From Deltaproteobacteria bacterium (GTDB lineage: Bacteria; Myxococcota_A; JAADFL01): DNA of 21,137 nt. Below are positions 7,066-16,145 of the stretch, piece after piece. Position 1 is the stretch's first letter; each line of letters opens with the position of its first letter. The DNA lies in the NCBI GenBank assembly GCA_013152945.1, contig JAADFL010000116.1, positions 1-21,137 on the forward strand, given 5' to 3'. Both the position numbers and the translations under genes were made by a program. The notes under the pieces are model-generated. The model searched no databases and was not told the DNA's origin. It was given only the letters and a program-made list of their open reading frames with translations.

Positions 7066-9402
7066 CTACTCGTCGATATACTTTGCCTGCGGCGGTATCG
7101 GGGTATCGACCCCCTTCATATAATGCCACAGGATCGCACCCAGGCCCGGGGCCCTGTCTTCATGCTCGAAATCAAGCTTGGCGGACTCCTTTGCCATTGG
7201 CGTCTTCAAAGTATTGACCCTGTAGTCCACGCTGTTTGGAATCGCTGTATATGGCTCGTCATCCATTGAACCCGAGAAAACATCGAATACAGGCGGTGCA
7301 TTTGCATCATTCCTGTTCAAAGGATCGATACCCAAGATTCTCTCAATGGTGGCATAGAGGCTGGGAATATCGTAGTGGACATGAGAAAGGTAGCCTCTCT
7401 TGACCCACGGGCTGATAACCAGGCTGATGGACCTGTGGGGATCCACGTGATCGCCGATGCCCTGCGGGTCATCCTCGATTACGAAGATGACCGTACTATC
7501 CCAGTAAGGTGAATGAGTTATTGCCTCTATCAACATTCCCAGGGCCGCGTCATTATCAGCCACCATGTACTCCGGCGCAGGCTTGCCCGGCTTGGTTCCG
7601 TACGTGTGGTCATTGGGCAAGGCAATGTACACGAATGTCGGGAATATACCTTGCTCCATCTCGCGTATTACCTCAGCCGCCTTGTCCACGTCGGGAACAC
7701 CCAGGTCGAAAAACGGATATTTCTTGTCTATGAAGTCTTCGTACTTGCCGAGTGAATCAAAACCGAACCCGACCACTTCACCATAGTTCCTAAAGCCTAT
7801 TCCGGCTGCGAACAGGTGATCGAAAATAGAGCCTGCGGGAGGCGTGGCCTCATCGGTTATTCCTGTCATGGGCAACATGTTGAAACGGGCCTTTTCGGTG
7901 AAATCATTGCATTCCGAGTGAGTGGTCCAGAGGTGACCCTGCAGGCTCACCTCGGGATTAGAATAGTAATTGTCCATGTTGGCAAAACGCTTGGCCAGGG
8001 CGTGTGTATTCGGGGTAAACTTTTCGCCGAAAATGGCGAGTTCAGGATCGCCGTTGGTGCCTTCCAGGTCTCCCAGTACCATGTCGTATGTCTTGTTCTC
8101 TTTTACTATGAGGACCACGTGCTCAAGGGGAGATGCCTTGCCCTTTTCGACCGGAACAGGCAACACGTTTTCGCATCCCTGGTTTTTATAGTAAGAATCG
8201 CGGGTATTGTTGTTTTCGTTTGTGGTCTTTGTCCAGTCAGCCAAGGTCTTCAGATCGGGAACAGGCACCTTGGCTAGTGTCCCGAGCAGGTCTTCCTCGT
8301 GGTGACCACCTCCAAGACCAAGGGATTCAACAACGTACAGGCTCGAACGATCCGGCGAAAGTGCGAGACCTGAAGGATATTCGCCGACAGGTATGGCGCC
8401 TATCTTGCTCAAGTCATACAAAGAGATTACCTCTACCTGGTTCAAGTCTCCGAGCGTCACGTACAACCTGCCGCCCTTTTCGTCTATTGCAATGTGCTGG
8501 GGTGAGGCACCCAGCAATCCATCCCCTTGTGTAAGATCTATTCTTTCGGACACGGAACGCCTGGCAAGATCGATTACATCAATTCTGTCCGCATCCGCAC
8601 ATGCAACGAACGCCCTGGATTTCCCCTCTTCGAACGCAATACCCTCGGGCGCCTTTCCTACGTTTATGGTGGCCAGTGTTTTCATGGTTTCCATGTCCAG
8701 CACGCTTACGGAGCGGTCAGCCCAGTTCGATATGTACACTTCGCCGCCATCCGGCGTGATTGCCAGATCATACGGCCATCTACCGGCCTTCCCCTCTTTC
8801 TTTTCACCCGTGCCGAGGTTCATGGCCACGATACCGGAGTCAGTGTTCCTTGCAACCACGAGAACTTCATCGTTCTTTGCAAGGGCGATACCGCTTACGT
8901 ACCCTCCTATATCCAGTTCCCGCGTCAGTTCCAAACCGCTTTCGCTCACTGCAAACTCGTCAACAAGACCGGTAGGCCCGATGGCTGCGTAAAGTCTCTT
9001 GCCGTCTTTGCTGAATGCTAGTCCGAGGAAGGCCGGCAACTTTTTATCAAAGATTACCTGGGAAAGGTCCGAGGACACGGCAAGGAGCCTGTCTTTACCA
9101 GGAGCCGTGACAGCCACCATCCTGCCCGAAGGATCAGGCTCCACATCCAGGGGGAACTTGTAACCAAGGTTCATCCTCTCACCGACCGGCCGCAAGAGCC
9201 TCCCGTTGGGAAGCACCACAGTATCATCATTGCCGGCCCCCGCCTCGATGGTGGCATTGTCCGACGGCTCACCGGCCGTGCAGGTCAGGTCCCTATTGTC
9301 CTGTATATTGTTACTGGTGCCATTGTCACTGTTGCAACCAGACAAGAGTAATACAAGGCTTGGAAGGAGAGCCGGTAAAACATTTTTTCTATAAGGTGAC
9401 AT
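7066..9402 (-). CDS. Lipoprotein with YVTN/YncE beta-propeller and phosphoesterase (alkaline phosphatase-like) domain
   Basis: The protein has 778 residues. ATG 9402 is chosen over the longer frame because GGAGG (9412-9416) lies 9 bases upstream and a clean lipoprotein signal follows (LVLLLSGC, Cys23). Residues about 60-390 form a YncE-like propeller; repeats include ITPDGGEVYISNWADRSVSV, LATINVGKAPEGIAF and IPVGEYPSGLALSPDRSSLY. Residues 425-770 are a PF04185-type phosphoesterase with HVVLIVKENKTYD (Glu435, Asn436), ALPNDHTYG, IEDDPQGIGDHVDPHRS and SPWVKRGYLSHVHYDIPSLYATIERILG. Known members hydrolyse phosphomonoesters or phospholipids. In this fold the Asp/His set binds metal and the residue after Asn-Lys is the nucleophile position (Thr438). 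The protein belongs to the bifunctional YncE / alkaline phosphatase group. Its substrate is not readable. It should be anchored in the envelope, and it heads an operon with the helical lipoprotein downstream. Confidence 0.9.
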   Translation of the reverse strand: MSPYRKNVLPALLPSLVLLLSGCNSDNGTSNNIQDNRDLTCTAGEPSDNATIEAGAGNDDTVVLPNGRLLRPVGERMNLGYKFPLDVEPDPSGRMVAVTAPGKDRLLAVSSDLSQVIFDKKLPAFLGLAFSKDGKRLYAAIGPTGLVDEFAVSESGLELTRELDIGGYVSGIALAKNDEVLVVARNTDSGIVAMNLGTGEKKEGKAGRWPYDLAITPDGGEVYISNWADRSVSVLDMETMKTLATINVGKAPEGIAFEEGKSRAFVACADADRIDVIDLARRSVSERIDLTQGDGLLGASPQHIAIDEKGGRLYVTLGDLNQVEVISLYDLSKIGAIPVGEYPSGLALSPDRSSLYVVESLGLGGGHHEEDLLGTLAKVPVPDLKTLADWTKTTNENNNTRDSYYKNQGCENVLPVPVEKGKASPLEHVVLIVKENKTYDMVLGDLEGTNGDPELAIFGEKFTPNTHALAKRFANMDNYYSNPEVSLQGHLWTTHSECNDFTEKARFNMLPMTGITDEATPPAGSIFDHLFAAGIGFRNYGEVVGFGFDSLGKYEDFIDKKYPFFDLGVPDVDKAAEVIREMEQGIFPTFVYIALPNDHTYGTKPGKPAPEYMVADNDAALGMLIEAITHSPYWDSTVIFVIEDDPQGIGDHVDPHRSISLVISPWVKRGYLSHVHYDIPSLYATIERILGIDPLNRNDANAPPVFDVFSGSMDDEPYTAIPNSVDYRVNTLKTPMAKESAKLDFEHEDRAPGLGAILWHYMKGVDTPIPPQAKYIDE

Positions 9403-9444
9403 GTCAAAAAGCCTCCAAGGAATTGCTTTCAGCTTCAGCCCTTT

Positions 9445-9473
9445 ATTTTGAAACTTGTTGGTTGAATAGTCAA
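9445..9473 (-). promoter_or_regulatory. Candidate promoter of the propeller-phosphoesterase operon
   Basis: On the minus strand, TTGACT (9468-9473) and CAAAAT (9445-9450) are separated by exactly 17 bases within the 120-base gap behind the helicase gene. The predicted start near 9438 leaves a leader of about 35 bases that contains GGAGG. Five of six and four of six bases match consensus. Confidence 0.5.
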
Positions 9474-9522
9474 TGGCCCTGACTTTCGATTTTTCCGGGC
9501 CGCCGGCGGACACAGGAAGGCT

Positions 9523-12500
9523 TCAAAGCAGGGACAATTGCGGATCCTTGCCCTTCCCGGGTCTCTTGTGCAACCCCCTCTTTCCCACAGCCCTGGATAT
9601 TTCCAAGAGGGCCTTCTTGATATCTTTGAGGAACCTTGATGGGGGTGCAGTCCGCTTCTCCCCAAACAGCATACGTTTTTTGGCCCTTACCAGGTAAAGC
9701 ATGTGTTTTGCCCTGGTCATTGCCACGTACAAGAGGCGTCTCTCCTCGTTCAGAGCATTAATTTCTATCATACTTATATTGTTCGTGTTGTTCGTGTTGT
9801 TCCTTTTTTCATCTTTGGCATGCTTTGAATTACGGATGTAAGGTACCAGTCCATCTTCCACGCCTGTTATGAACACGATCGGAAATTCAAGCCCCTTGGA
9901 TGCGTGCATTGTCATGAGGGTTACTCTTTCAGCTTCAGGCTCGTACTCGTATTCCCCTGAATTCAGGCATACAGTTGAAAGCAATTCGGCAAGGTTGTTA
10001 TTATGCCGGGCCAGGCTTTTCCATGCCCGCGCAGTTTCAGATTCCAAGTCCACGTCCATGGACTTTAGCGCCTGGGCCACTGCTGTTATTGATTCTGCGG
10101 CAGGTGTGGCTTCCCGAAGCATTTTCAGCAAATCCTGACCAAAATCCTTGAGCAGCGCCGACTCCTCGCCTACTACCAGATATGGAATTCCAGAGCGCTT
10201 GAAAGCCTCTTCGAGAGGCCTTGCCTGAGCCTTCAACCTGAATAATACCGCCACGTCACCGAAGGTCGTTGACTTGTCGCCGTCATGTTCCACCCTTTTG
10301 GAGTCGATCGAAAAATGGGAGGTGCCGCCGATAAGCTTTTCGATTTCATGGACAACAAACTCCGCCTCCGACCTGTCGGAAACTGCTGTCTTCAGTTTCA
10401 CCCTTGGTCCGCCGGCCAGGAACGAGACCAGTTCGTTGTGTCCGTCCTCACCGTCGCCTTCAAGCATCTGGCCCGAGGCCTTTAGTATGGCCGGGGTCGA
10501 CCTGTAGCACTTGTTCAGGGTGATTGAAAAAGCTCCTGGTCTTTCCCGCAGGAGCCTTTTGAAAAGGCCTGGATCCGCTCCACGAAAACCATATATGGAT
10601 TGGTCCGGGTCCCCTATCACGGTCAAGTCCCCGTCAATGGGTGAAAGAGCTTTAAGCAACTCGTATTGTACCGGATCCAGGTCCTGGAATTCGTCCACTG
10701 CGATGAATTTGAACCTCTTACTCCATTTTTCTCCGATATCCTTATGTTTGAGAAAGAGATGGACAGGCAATACGATCAGGTCGTCGAGATCTATTGCATT
10801 TTCCTTTTTCAAGGCATTGTCGAAACGATGAACGAGATCCAAGTCCTGCGGATCAGCGTCTTTGGCAGATAGGATGTTGCTTCGCTTCGATATCGAGATG
10901 CGTTGCAATACTGCTTTGGTCTTATTTTTCGGCAGTCCGAATGCCCCGGCCGCAAGACCGCCGCACTCGTCCCCGGACAGCAGCTTGAATCCGCTTGAAA
11001 GGCCCAAGCGTCCGGCGTTCTGCTTGATTATTTCAAGACCCAGGGCATGAAATGTAACGACCTTGACCCATGAATCTTGCTCCGGGTCGTCATGGCGTCC
11101 AAGCAGGGCTGAAAGCCTCTGGGACATCTCTTTTGCCGCCTTGTTGGTGAATGTCACGGCAAGGATGGACCCGGGGTCGATTTTGTTTTTCAACACCTTG
11201 TAAGCTATTCGATGGGTCAGGGTACGGGTCTTTCCAGTGCCTGGTCCGGCGATTATCACGAGTGTGCCAAAAGGGGCTGTCACTGCGGTCGTTTGCTCCG
11301 GGTTCAGGTTTGACAGGACTCTGGACACTTCTATTCCTATGGGCTCGAGTGGGACATCCCTCGGCTTGTTGCTTTGACCCCGGTTTTCCGTCACCTCATC
11401 GATTGCATGTCCTTCATCTTTTCCTTGCCCGGCTGTTTTCTTTGTTTTTGCAGTGCGCTTTGATTTCGTCCGTTTTTTGTCTCCGCCTTTTTGGTCTTTG
11501 GATTTTGGAAACTTTTTCAGCCTGTTCGTTGCACCAAGCACTGCAAGCATTTCCTGCTGTCCGGAAATCCGGTCCCTCTCGTTTGGTTCGAATATACTGA
11601 CCTTACCGAATTCGCCATCATAACCCGGAGCTATGTGCACCTTGCCTTGACGTGCCCTTATGACTGCTTCCGCCGATACCGGACCCGCAATTCTTGCAAT
11701 GTCCTCCCTGGGCGCGCGGCGAAGTACGATGAACTCCGGGCCGAGACCGGCCAGGAGCTCGGCATACCTCGTTTGTACCCTCTTGCTGGCGCTTCCGACA
11801 CAAAGGGCATCTCCTATGATCTCCGGCAAGGGCACGAGCTTTGAATATGGTTTTGCATCTTTCGGCATGGCGCCGTCCGGCCTGTCCGCCAGGCTTTCCA
11901 CGCGGTTCATTACGCCTACGGTCACCTTTTTACCGCATACCGGGCAGATTCCGCCGAGCTTCAATGTTTCGCCCGGAGGCAGCCGGGTCCCGCATTTCCT
12001 GTGGCCGTCGAGGTGGTACTTACCCTCTTCCGGATAGAACTCGATTGTTCCGATGAATCCCTTGTCCTCCTTGTGCTTCAAAGACTCGAAGAGCCTGGTG
12101 TAGGATAGATCCAGGTCGAACTCGTTTGCCTCTCTGCCAAGCTTGGAGGCTGAATGGGCATCCGAGTTTGACACAAGATTCAAATGGTCGAGCCCGGAAA
12201 GCCTCCAGTTCATTGCCGGATCCGATGAAAGTCCTGTCTCGACCGCAAATATGTGGGAACTCAAATCCTCGAAGCAATCTTCGAGCGAGTCATAGCCCGA
12301 CTTGGATCCGAGCATGGAGAACCACGGAGTCCAGATATGCGCCGGGATCAGGTAGTTGTCTTCGCCAATGTCAAGTAGGATCTCGAGTAGTCTCTTGCTC
12401 GATATTCCCAGAATAGGCCTTCCGTCGGAATGGATATTGCCGATCTTTGAAAGTTTTTCCTGTAGTTTTCCCGCCGCCTCGATGGTAGGACAAAAAACCA

Positions 12501-12828
12501 CGTTGTGGACCTTCCTGACAACTCCATTGTGTTTGTAGATATTGCTTATCTCTCCCTCGAGGATGAAGCGCACCGGCCCCCTGCAAGCAGGAGGCACCTG
12601 CTCATCAGCCGCCCCGGCCAGGTCAGGCTTGAGACGAAACAGCCCGTCCTCGGCAGGTTCAAGTTGATCCCTTATCTCCTGGAACCACCCGGGATGGGTG
12701 ACGTCCCCGGTTCCAATCAGGGTCAGGCCCTTTCTTTGGGCCCAAACATACAATGATGAAAGATCCAGGCTCTTGCTTGTGGCTCTCGAAAACCTGGAAT
12801 GGATATGTAGGTCAGCCAAGAAACGCAT
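9523..12828 (-). CDS. Endonuclease Q-like PHP nuclease fused to a UvrD/PcrA-type DNA helicase
   Basis: The 1101-residue protein carries two complete enzymes. The N-terminal 430 residues match endonuclease Q: DLHIHSRFSRATS (His8, His10), GTGDVTHPGWF, PAHIWTPWFSMLGS, NSDAHSASKLGREANEF. A zinc region follows with HRKC (Cys279) and CPVC (Cys295, Cys298) leading into GVMNRVESLADR. EndoQ is known to nick DNA 5' of deaminated bases and abasic sites. A Lys-rich linker (about 437-495) joins a superfamily 1A helicase: Q motif LNPEQTTAV, Walker A GPGTGKT (Lys533), motif II VDEFQD (Asp712), GDPDQSIYGFRGAD, CYRST, TMHASKGLEFPIVF, and RRLLYVAMTRAKH near 1030. Such helicases unwind 3' to 5' in repair. ATG 12828 has no Shine-Dalgarno. 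A weak TTGACC / TACTAA pair (12837-12865) would place transcription start at the ATG. A role in coupled incision and unwinding of damaged DNA is inference. Confidence 0.93.
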   Translation of the reverse strand: MRFLADLHIHSRFSRATSKSLDLSSLYVWAQRKGLTLIGTGDVTHPGWFQEIRDQLEPAEDGLFRLKPDLAGAADEQVPPACRGPVRFILEGEISNIYKHNGVVRKVHNVVFCPTIEAAGKLQEKLSKIGNIHSDGRPILGISSKRLLEILLDIGEDNYLIPAHIWTPWFSMLGSKSGYDSLEDCFEDLSSHIFAVETGLSSDPAMNWRLSGLDHLNLVSNSDAHSASKLGREANEFDLDLSYTRLFESLKHKEDKGFIGTIEFYPEEGKYHLDGHRKCGTRLPPGETLKLGGICPVCGKKVTVGVMNRVESLADRPDGAMPKDAKPYSKLVPLPEIIGDALCVGSASKRVQTRYAELLAGLGPEFIVLRRAPREDIARIAGPVSAEAVIRARQGKVHIAPGYDGEFGKVSIFEPNERDRISGQQEMLAVLGATNRLKKFPKSKDQKGGDKKRTKSKRTAKTKKTAGQGKDEGHAIDEVTENRGQSNKPRDVPLEPIGIEVSRVLSNLNPEQTTAVTAPFGTLVIIAGPGTGKTRTLTHRIAYKVLKNKIDPGSILAVTFTNKAAKEMSQRLSALLGRHDDPEQDSWVKVVTFHALGLEIIKQNAGRLGLSSGFKLLSGDECGGLAAGAFGLPKNKTKAVLQRISISKRSNILSAKDADPQDLDLVHRFDNALKKENAIDLDDLIVLPVHLFLKHKDIGEKWSKRFKFIAVDEFQDLDPVQYELLKALSPIDGDLTVIGDPDQSIYGFRGADPGLFKRLLRERPGAFSITLNKCYRSTPAILKASGQMLEGDGEDGHNELVSFLAGGPRVKLKTAVSDRSEAEFVVHEIEKLIGGTSHFSIDSKRVEHDGDKSTTFGDVAVLFRLKAQARPLEEAFKRSGIPYLVVGEESALLKDFGQDLLKMLREATPAAESITAVAQALKSMDVDLESETARAWKSLARHNNNLAELLSTVCLNSGEYEYEPEAERVTLMTMHASKGLEFPIVFITGVEDGLVPYIRNSKHAKDEKRNNTNNTNNISMIEINALNEERRLLYVAMTRAKHMLYLVRAKKRMLFGEKRTAPPSRFLKDIKKALLEISRAVGKRGLHKRPGKGKDPQLSLL

Positions 12829-12904
12829 GATAAACGTTAGTACTGCTACCAGGCCTTGCGGTCAAGTAAATGAATCAGCCTGTCTTGGACCGGTAAACCG
12901 GAAC

Positions 12905-13702
12905 CTAGACAAGACAATCAATCGGCGCCCATGGTTTCCGGCTCACTATGAGAGGGATCTTTAAAACATCCTGGCCCCCGGCCCAGATTTTCTTCACCGA
13001 TTCTTTGAACCCGAACCAGTCCGTCTGGGCATGTCCCACGTCGGCAAGCGACAATCCCTTTGCAGACGCTTCCTGGAACTGGTCATGTTTTACATCTCCG
13101 GTAATGAACAGGTCCAAGCCGAGTTCGATTGCATTGCGAACCAGGTCTCCACCCGAGCCCGAGCAAATACCGATATTTTTGACTCTCCTTGAAAGGTCTC
13201 CATTAAAGCGCACGCAAGAACTCGAAAACAGGGTCTTTGCTCTCTCTAAGACCGTTTTGACCGTTGATGTGGACCCGAGCTTGCCGAATCTTCCCATGCC
13301 GGCAAGTTCATTCCCATGGATCGGTTGCATAGGTCTTTGGTTCTCTATTCCGAGGGCGGTCGCCAGCTCATGGTTTATACCGTTTTGCGCTGAATCCATG
13401 TTAGTATGAGCGGCATACACAGCTATGTTGGATTGCACGGCTTTCAATAAAAGAAGCCCGGTTGACTCACGTGAAGAAACCTCTTTGACGGGATGGAATA
13501 ACAATGGATGGTGCACCAACAGTAAGTCTGCATGCCGCCTCCTTGCCTCTCTTATCAGGTCCGAAGACACGTCCAGGGCGAGCAAGGCCCGGGATACAGG
13601 CTGCTCATGATCTCCCACCATGAGGCCGGGATTGTCCCATGACTCTGCAAGGTTCTTCATAAAAAGCCTGTCAAGTTCGATGCACAGGTCGTAAAGGCGC
13701 AT
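12905..13702 (-). CDS. Nif3-like dinuclear metal center protein (YbgI/YqfO family)
   Basis: The protein has 265 residues. ATG 13702 is chosen because GGGG lies at suitable distance; a TTG six bases earlier is also in frame. Family landmarks are present: LAESWDNPGLMVGD near the N-terminus, LLLVHHPLLF (His64, His65), AAHTNMDSAQNGINHELA (His99, Asp103), SGSGGD, LFITGDVKHDQF, and GHAQTD (His224). The second ligand in the family's final GHxxTE motif is Glu; here it is Asp228, a conservative change that should be looked at. Nif3-like proteins form toroidal hexamers with two metals per subunit. They have been called GTP cyclohydrolase I type 2, but the physiological reaction is uncertain. The gene lies between acs and the helicase, all on one strand. 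Spacings of 94 and 76 bases permit but do not prove co-transcription. Confidence 0.92.
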   Translation of the reverse strand: MRLYDLCIELDRLFMKNLAESWDNPGLMVGDHEQPVSRALLALDVSSDLIREARRRHADLLLVHHPLLFHPVKEVSSRESTGLLLLKAVQSNIAVYAAHTNMDSAQNGINHELATALGIENQRPMQPIHGNELAGMGRFGKLGSTSTVKTVLERAKTLFSSSCVRFNGDLSRRVKNIGICSGSGGDLVRNAIELGLDLFITGDVKHDQFQEASAKGLSLADVGHAQTDWFGFKESVKKIWAGGQDVLKIPLIVSRKPWAPIDCLV

Positions 13703-13753
13703 GATCAATGTATCCCCACGGGTTTTTTCAATGGAAACGACTACAATTCCGGT

Positions 13754-13795
13754 AAAGAAAAGATCGCATCCGGTGATATTGTCGACTCAACCGGA
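13754..13795 (-). terminator. Weak candidate terminator behind acs
   Basis: On the minus strand, right after the acs stop codon, TCCGGT (13790-13795) pairs with ACCGGA (13769-13774) around a 15-base loop. A T-rich stretch (TCTTTTCTTT) follows six bases later. The stem is short and the U tract interrupted, so it may only attenuate read-through into the Nif3-like gene. Confidence 0.3.
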
Positions 13796-13796
13796 C

Positions 13797-15785
13797 TTAT
13801 TGTTTTCCCTTGATGAGCTTGTCCACGACGCCGGGATCTGCAAGGGTGGAGGTGTCACCAAGACTGTCTATAGCACCTTCGGCAATCTTTCGCAGAATTC
13901 TGCGCATGATCTTGCCCGATCGTGTTTTGGGAAGAGAATCAGCGAACTGTAACTTGTCAGGGGTCGCTATGGGCCCGATTTCCTTGCGCACATGTTGTAT
14001 AAGCGTTTTCTTTAATTCGTCGCTCTTGTCCACACCCTTTTTCAATGTCACGTACGCATATATGCCCTGCCCCTTTACATCATGTGGCATGCCCACTACA
14101 GCAGCCTCTGCGACCAGCTCGTGCGATACAAGGGCGCTCTCCACCTCGGCTGTTCCAATTCTGTGACCCGACACATTTATGACATCGTCGACCCTGCCCA
14201 TGAGCCAGTAGTACCCGTCCTCATCCTTGCGGGCGCCGTCACCGGTGAAATACTGGCCCTTGTACATGGAGAAATACGTCTCCTTGAACCTGGGGTGGTT
14301 CTTGTAAACAGTGCGCATCATGCCGGGCCAGGGTTCGCTGATGACAAGGTATCCTCCCTCGTTCACATCAGACTCTTCGCCGTTTTCACGAATGACCTTG
14401 GGCCTTACCCCGAAGAACGGGAATGTGGCTGCCCCGGGCTTGAGCGTAACCGCTCCGGGTAATGGAGTTATGAGTATACCTCCGGTCTCTGTCTGCCACC
14501 ACGTATCGACTATTGGACAACGACCGTGTCCGACCTTTGTATGGTACCACATCCATGCCTCGGGATTTATCGGTTCACCCACGGAACCGAGAAGCTTGAG
14601 ACTGGACAGATCGTATTTTTCGACCCACTCGTCGCCCTGGCCCATCAGGGCGCGTATTGCCGTGGGTGCGGTGTAGAACTGGTTTACCTTGTACTTGTCG
14701 ACCACAGCCCAGAACCTGCCTGCATCCGGGTATGTGGGAACACCCTCGAACATGACCTGGGTAGCGCCGTTGCAGAGCGGACCGTACACTATGTAACTAT
14801 GTCCCGTGACCCAACCTATGTCCGCAGTGCACCAGAACACATCCCCTTCGTGGTAGTCGAAGACGTACTTGAATGTGGTCGCAGTGTATACCATGTAACC
14901 GCCCACGTTGTGCTGGACCCCTTTCGGTTTTCCTGTTGATCCCGAGGTATACAGGATAAAAAGCGGATCCTCTGCATCCATGATTTCAACAGGGCATTCA
15001 GGCGAGGCGGCTGCAACCATGTCATGGTACCAAAAATCCCGGCCTTCCTTCATGGGTGCATCGATGCCCCTTTCCGAGCCTACCCGCCTGACCACCAGGC
15101 AAGTCTTGATCTCTACACCCCCGGCTGCTGCGAGATCCATCGCCTTGTCTGCGTTTGATTTCAATGGAATCGCTTTCTTGCCCCTGAATGTGCCGTCTGT
15201 GGTGATGAGGAAGGTACATCCCGAGTCCACGATCCTGTCCTTCAAGGCCTCTGCGGAGAACCCTCCGAACACCACCGAGTGTATGGCCCCGATTCGTGCG
15301 CAGGCAAGCAGTGACACTGCCAGCTCGGGCACCATGGGCATGTAGATGGATACGCGGTCGCCCTTTTTGACTCCCTTTTCCTTGAGCACGTTCGCCAGTC
15401 TGGAGACCTCTTCGTGTAGTTGGCCATAGGTTATAGTCTTTTCCTCTCCCGGCTCGTTGCCCTCCCAGTAATATGCCACCTGATCCTTCCGCTCCGGCAG
15501 GTGCCTGTCCAAGGCATTGTAACAGACGTTTGTCTTTCCATTGATGAACCACTTTATGGAAATATCCCTTTCAAAATCATATTCCCTGACCTTGTCCCAC
15601 TTTTTCTGCCACCAGAACTGGTCTGCGATTTCCGACCAAAAACTATCCGCATCATCGATCGAACGATCGTACATCTCCTTGTACTGTTCAAACGACGATA
15701 CATATGCGTTCTTCTTATAGTCCTCCGGTGGTTCGAAGAGCCTCTTCTCGTCCATCATCGAGGTTATCACCTTATCTTCAGCCAT
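13797..15785 (-). CDS. acs: Acetyl-CoA synthetase (AMP-forming)
   Basis: It activates acetate to acetyl-CoA through acetyl-AMP in the cytoplasm, feeding the TCA and glyoxylate routes or lipid synthesis. The 662 residues match the usual size of about 650. ATG 15785 follows GGAGGT with a 6-base spacer. Diagnostic segments are [10 protein letters not shown], the P-loop [14 protein letters not shown] (residues 279-291), [70 protein letters not shown], and the C-terminal [15 protein letters not shown]. In the last, Lys625 is the lysine that family members use for adenylation and that protein acetyltransferases can acetylate. WWQTETGG supports acetate rather than propionate specificity, but that is family knowledge, not proof. 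No truncation or missing residue is seen. The gene has a 360-base upstream gap of its own, suggesting separate regulation. Confidence 0.97.
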   Translation of the reverse strand: MAEDKVITSMMDEKRLFEPPEDYKKNAYVSSFEQYKEMYDRSIDDADSFWSEIADQFWWQKKWDKVREYDFERDISIKWFINGKTNVCYNALDRHLPERKDQVAYYWEGNEPGEEKTITYGQLHEEVSRLANVLKEKGVKKGDRVSIYMPMVPELAVSLLACARIGAIHSVVFGGFSAEALKDRIVDSGCTFLITTDGTFRGKKAIPLKSNADKAMDLAAAGGVEIKTCLVVRRVGSERGIDAPMKEGRDFWYHDMVAAASPECPVEIMDAEDPLFILYTSGSTGKPKGVQHNVGGYMVYTATTFKYVFDYHEGDVFWCTADIGWVTGHSYIVYGPLCNGATQVMFEGVPTYPDAGRFWAVVDKYKVNQFYTAPTAIRALMGQGDEWVEKYDLSSLKLLGSVGEPINPEAWMWYHTKVGHGRCPIVDTWWQTETGGILITPLPGAVTLKPGAATFPFFGVRPKVIRENGEESDVNEGGYLVISEPWPGMMRTVYKNHPRFKETYFSMYKGQYFTGDGARKDEDGYYWLMGRVDDVINVSGHRIGTAEVESALVSHELVAEAAVVGMPHDVKGQGIYAYVTLKKGVDKSDELKKTLIQHVRKEIGPIATPDKLQFADSLPKTRSGKIMRRILRKIAEGAIDSLGDTSTLADPGVVDKLIKGKQ

Positions 15786-16145
15786 CTTTTACCTCCTATG
15801 TCAGCTTTGCCCGATCTTCGGCAGGAACCATGATCCATTGTCAACCGGTCTGCCTGGTCCCACTTTTCACTCCCCTTTTTTCGCATGAACCTGCAACTCA
15901 AAAGGGAAACATTGCCTAACATCAAGCGCCTTGCAAGTCAAGGTATGCCGGCTCTCCTGAATTCCGTAACAAGGCGATGTGACCATGGTGAACCCGGGCT
16001 GGGTGGGGAGAGGAGGAGGAGAGAGAGTCGGCTTGGGCCTAACCTGGTGTCCGGCTCTGATCAAGGCTGGCCATTGACACGAACAGACCTTGCCACGCAC
16101 ACCATACCAGGCGATCTTGATCTAACACCTAACGCCGATGCGATT
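15786..16145. other. Gap upstream of acs, with a homopurine mirror repeat
   Basis: This 360-base gap lies between the alpha/beta-hydrolase gene and acs, both on the minus strand. It holds the acs ribosome binding site. It has two TTGAC -35-like words on the minus strand (around 15837-15842 and 15938-15943), but no convincing -10. The plus strand has a run of 23 purines at 16005-16027, within which 16008-16023 reads the same forwards and backwards. I see no RNA gene and no hairpin with a T tract. Short open frames here lack ribosome binding sites. Confidence 0.6.
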
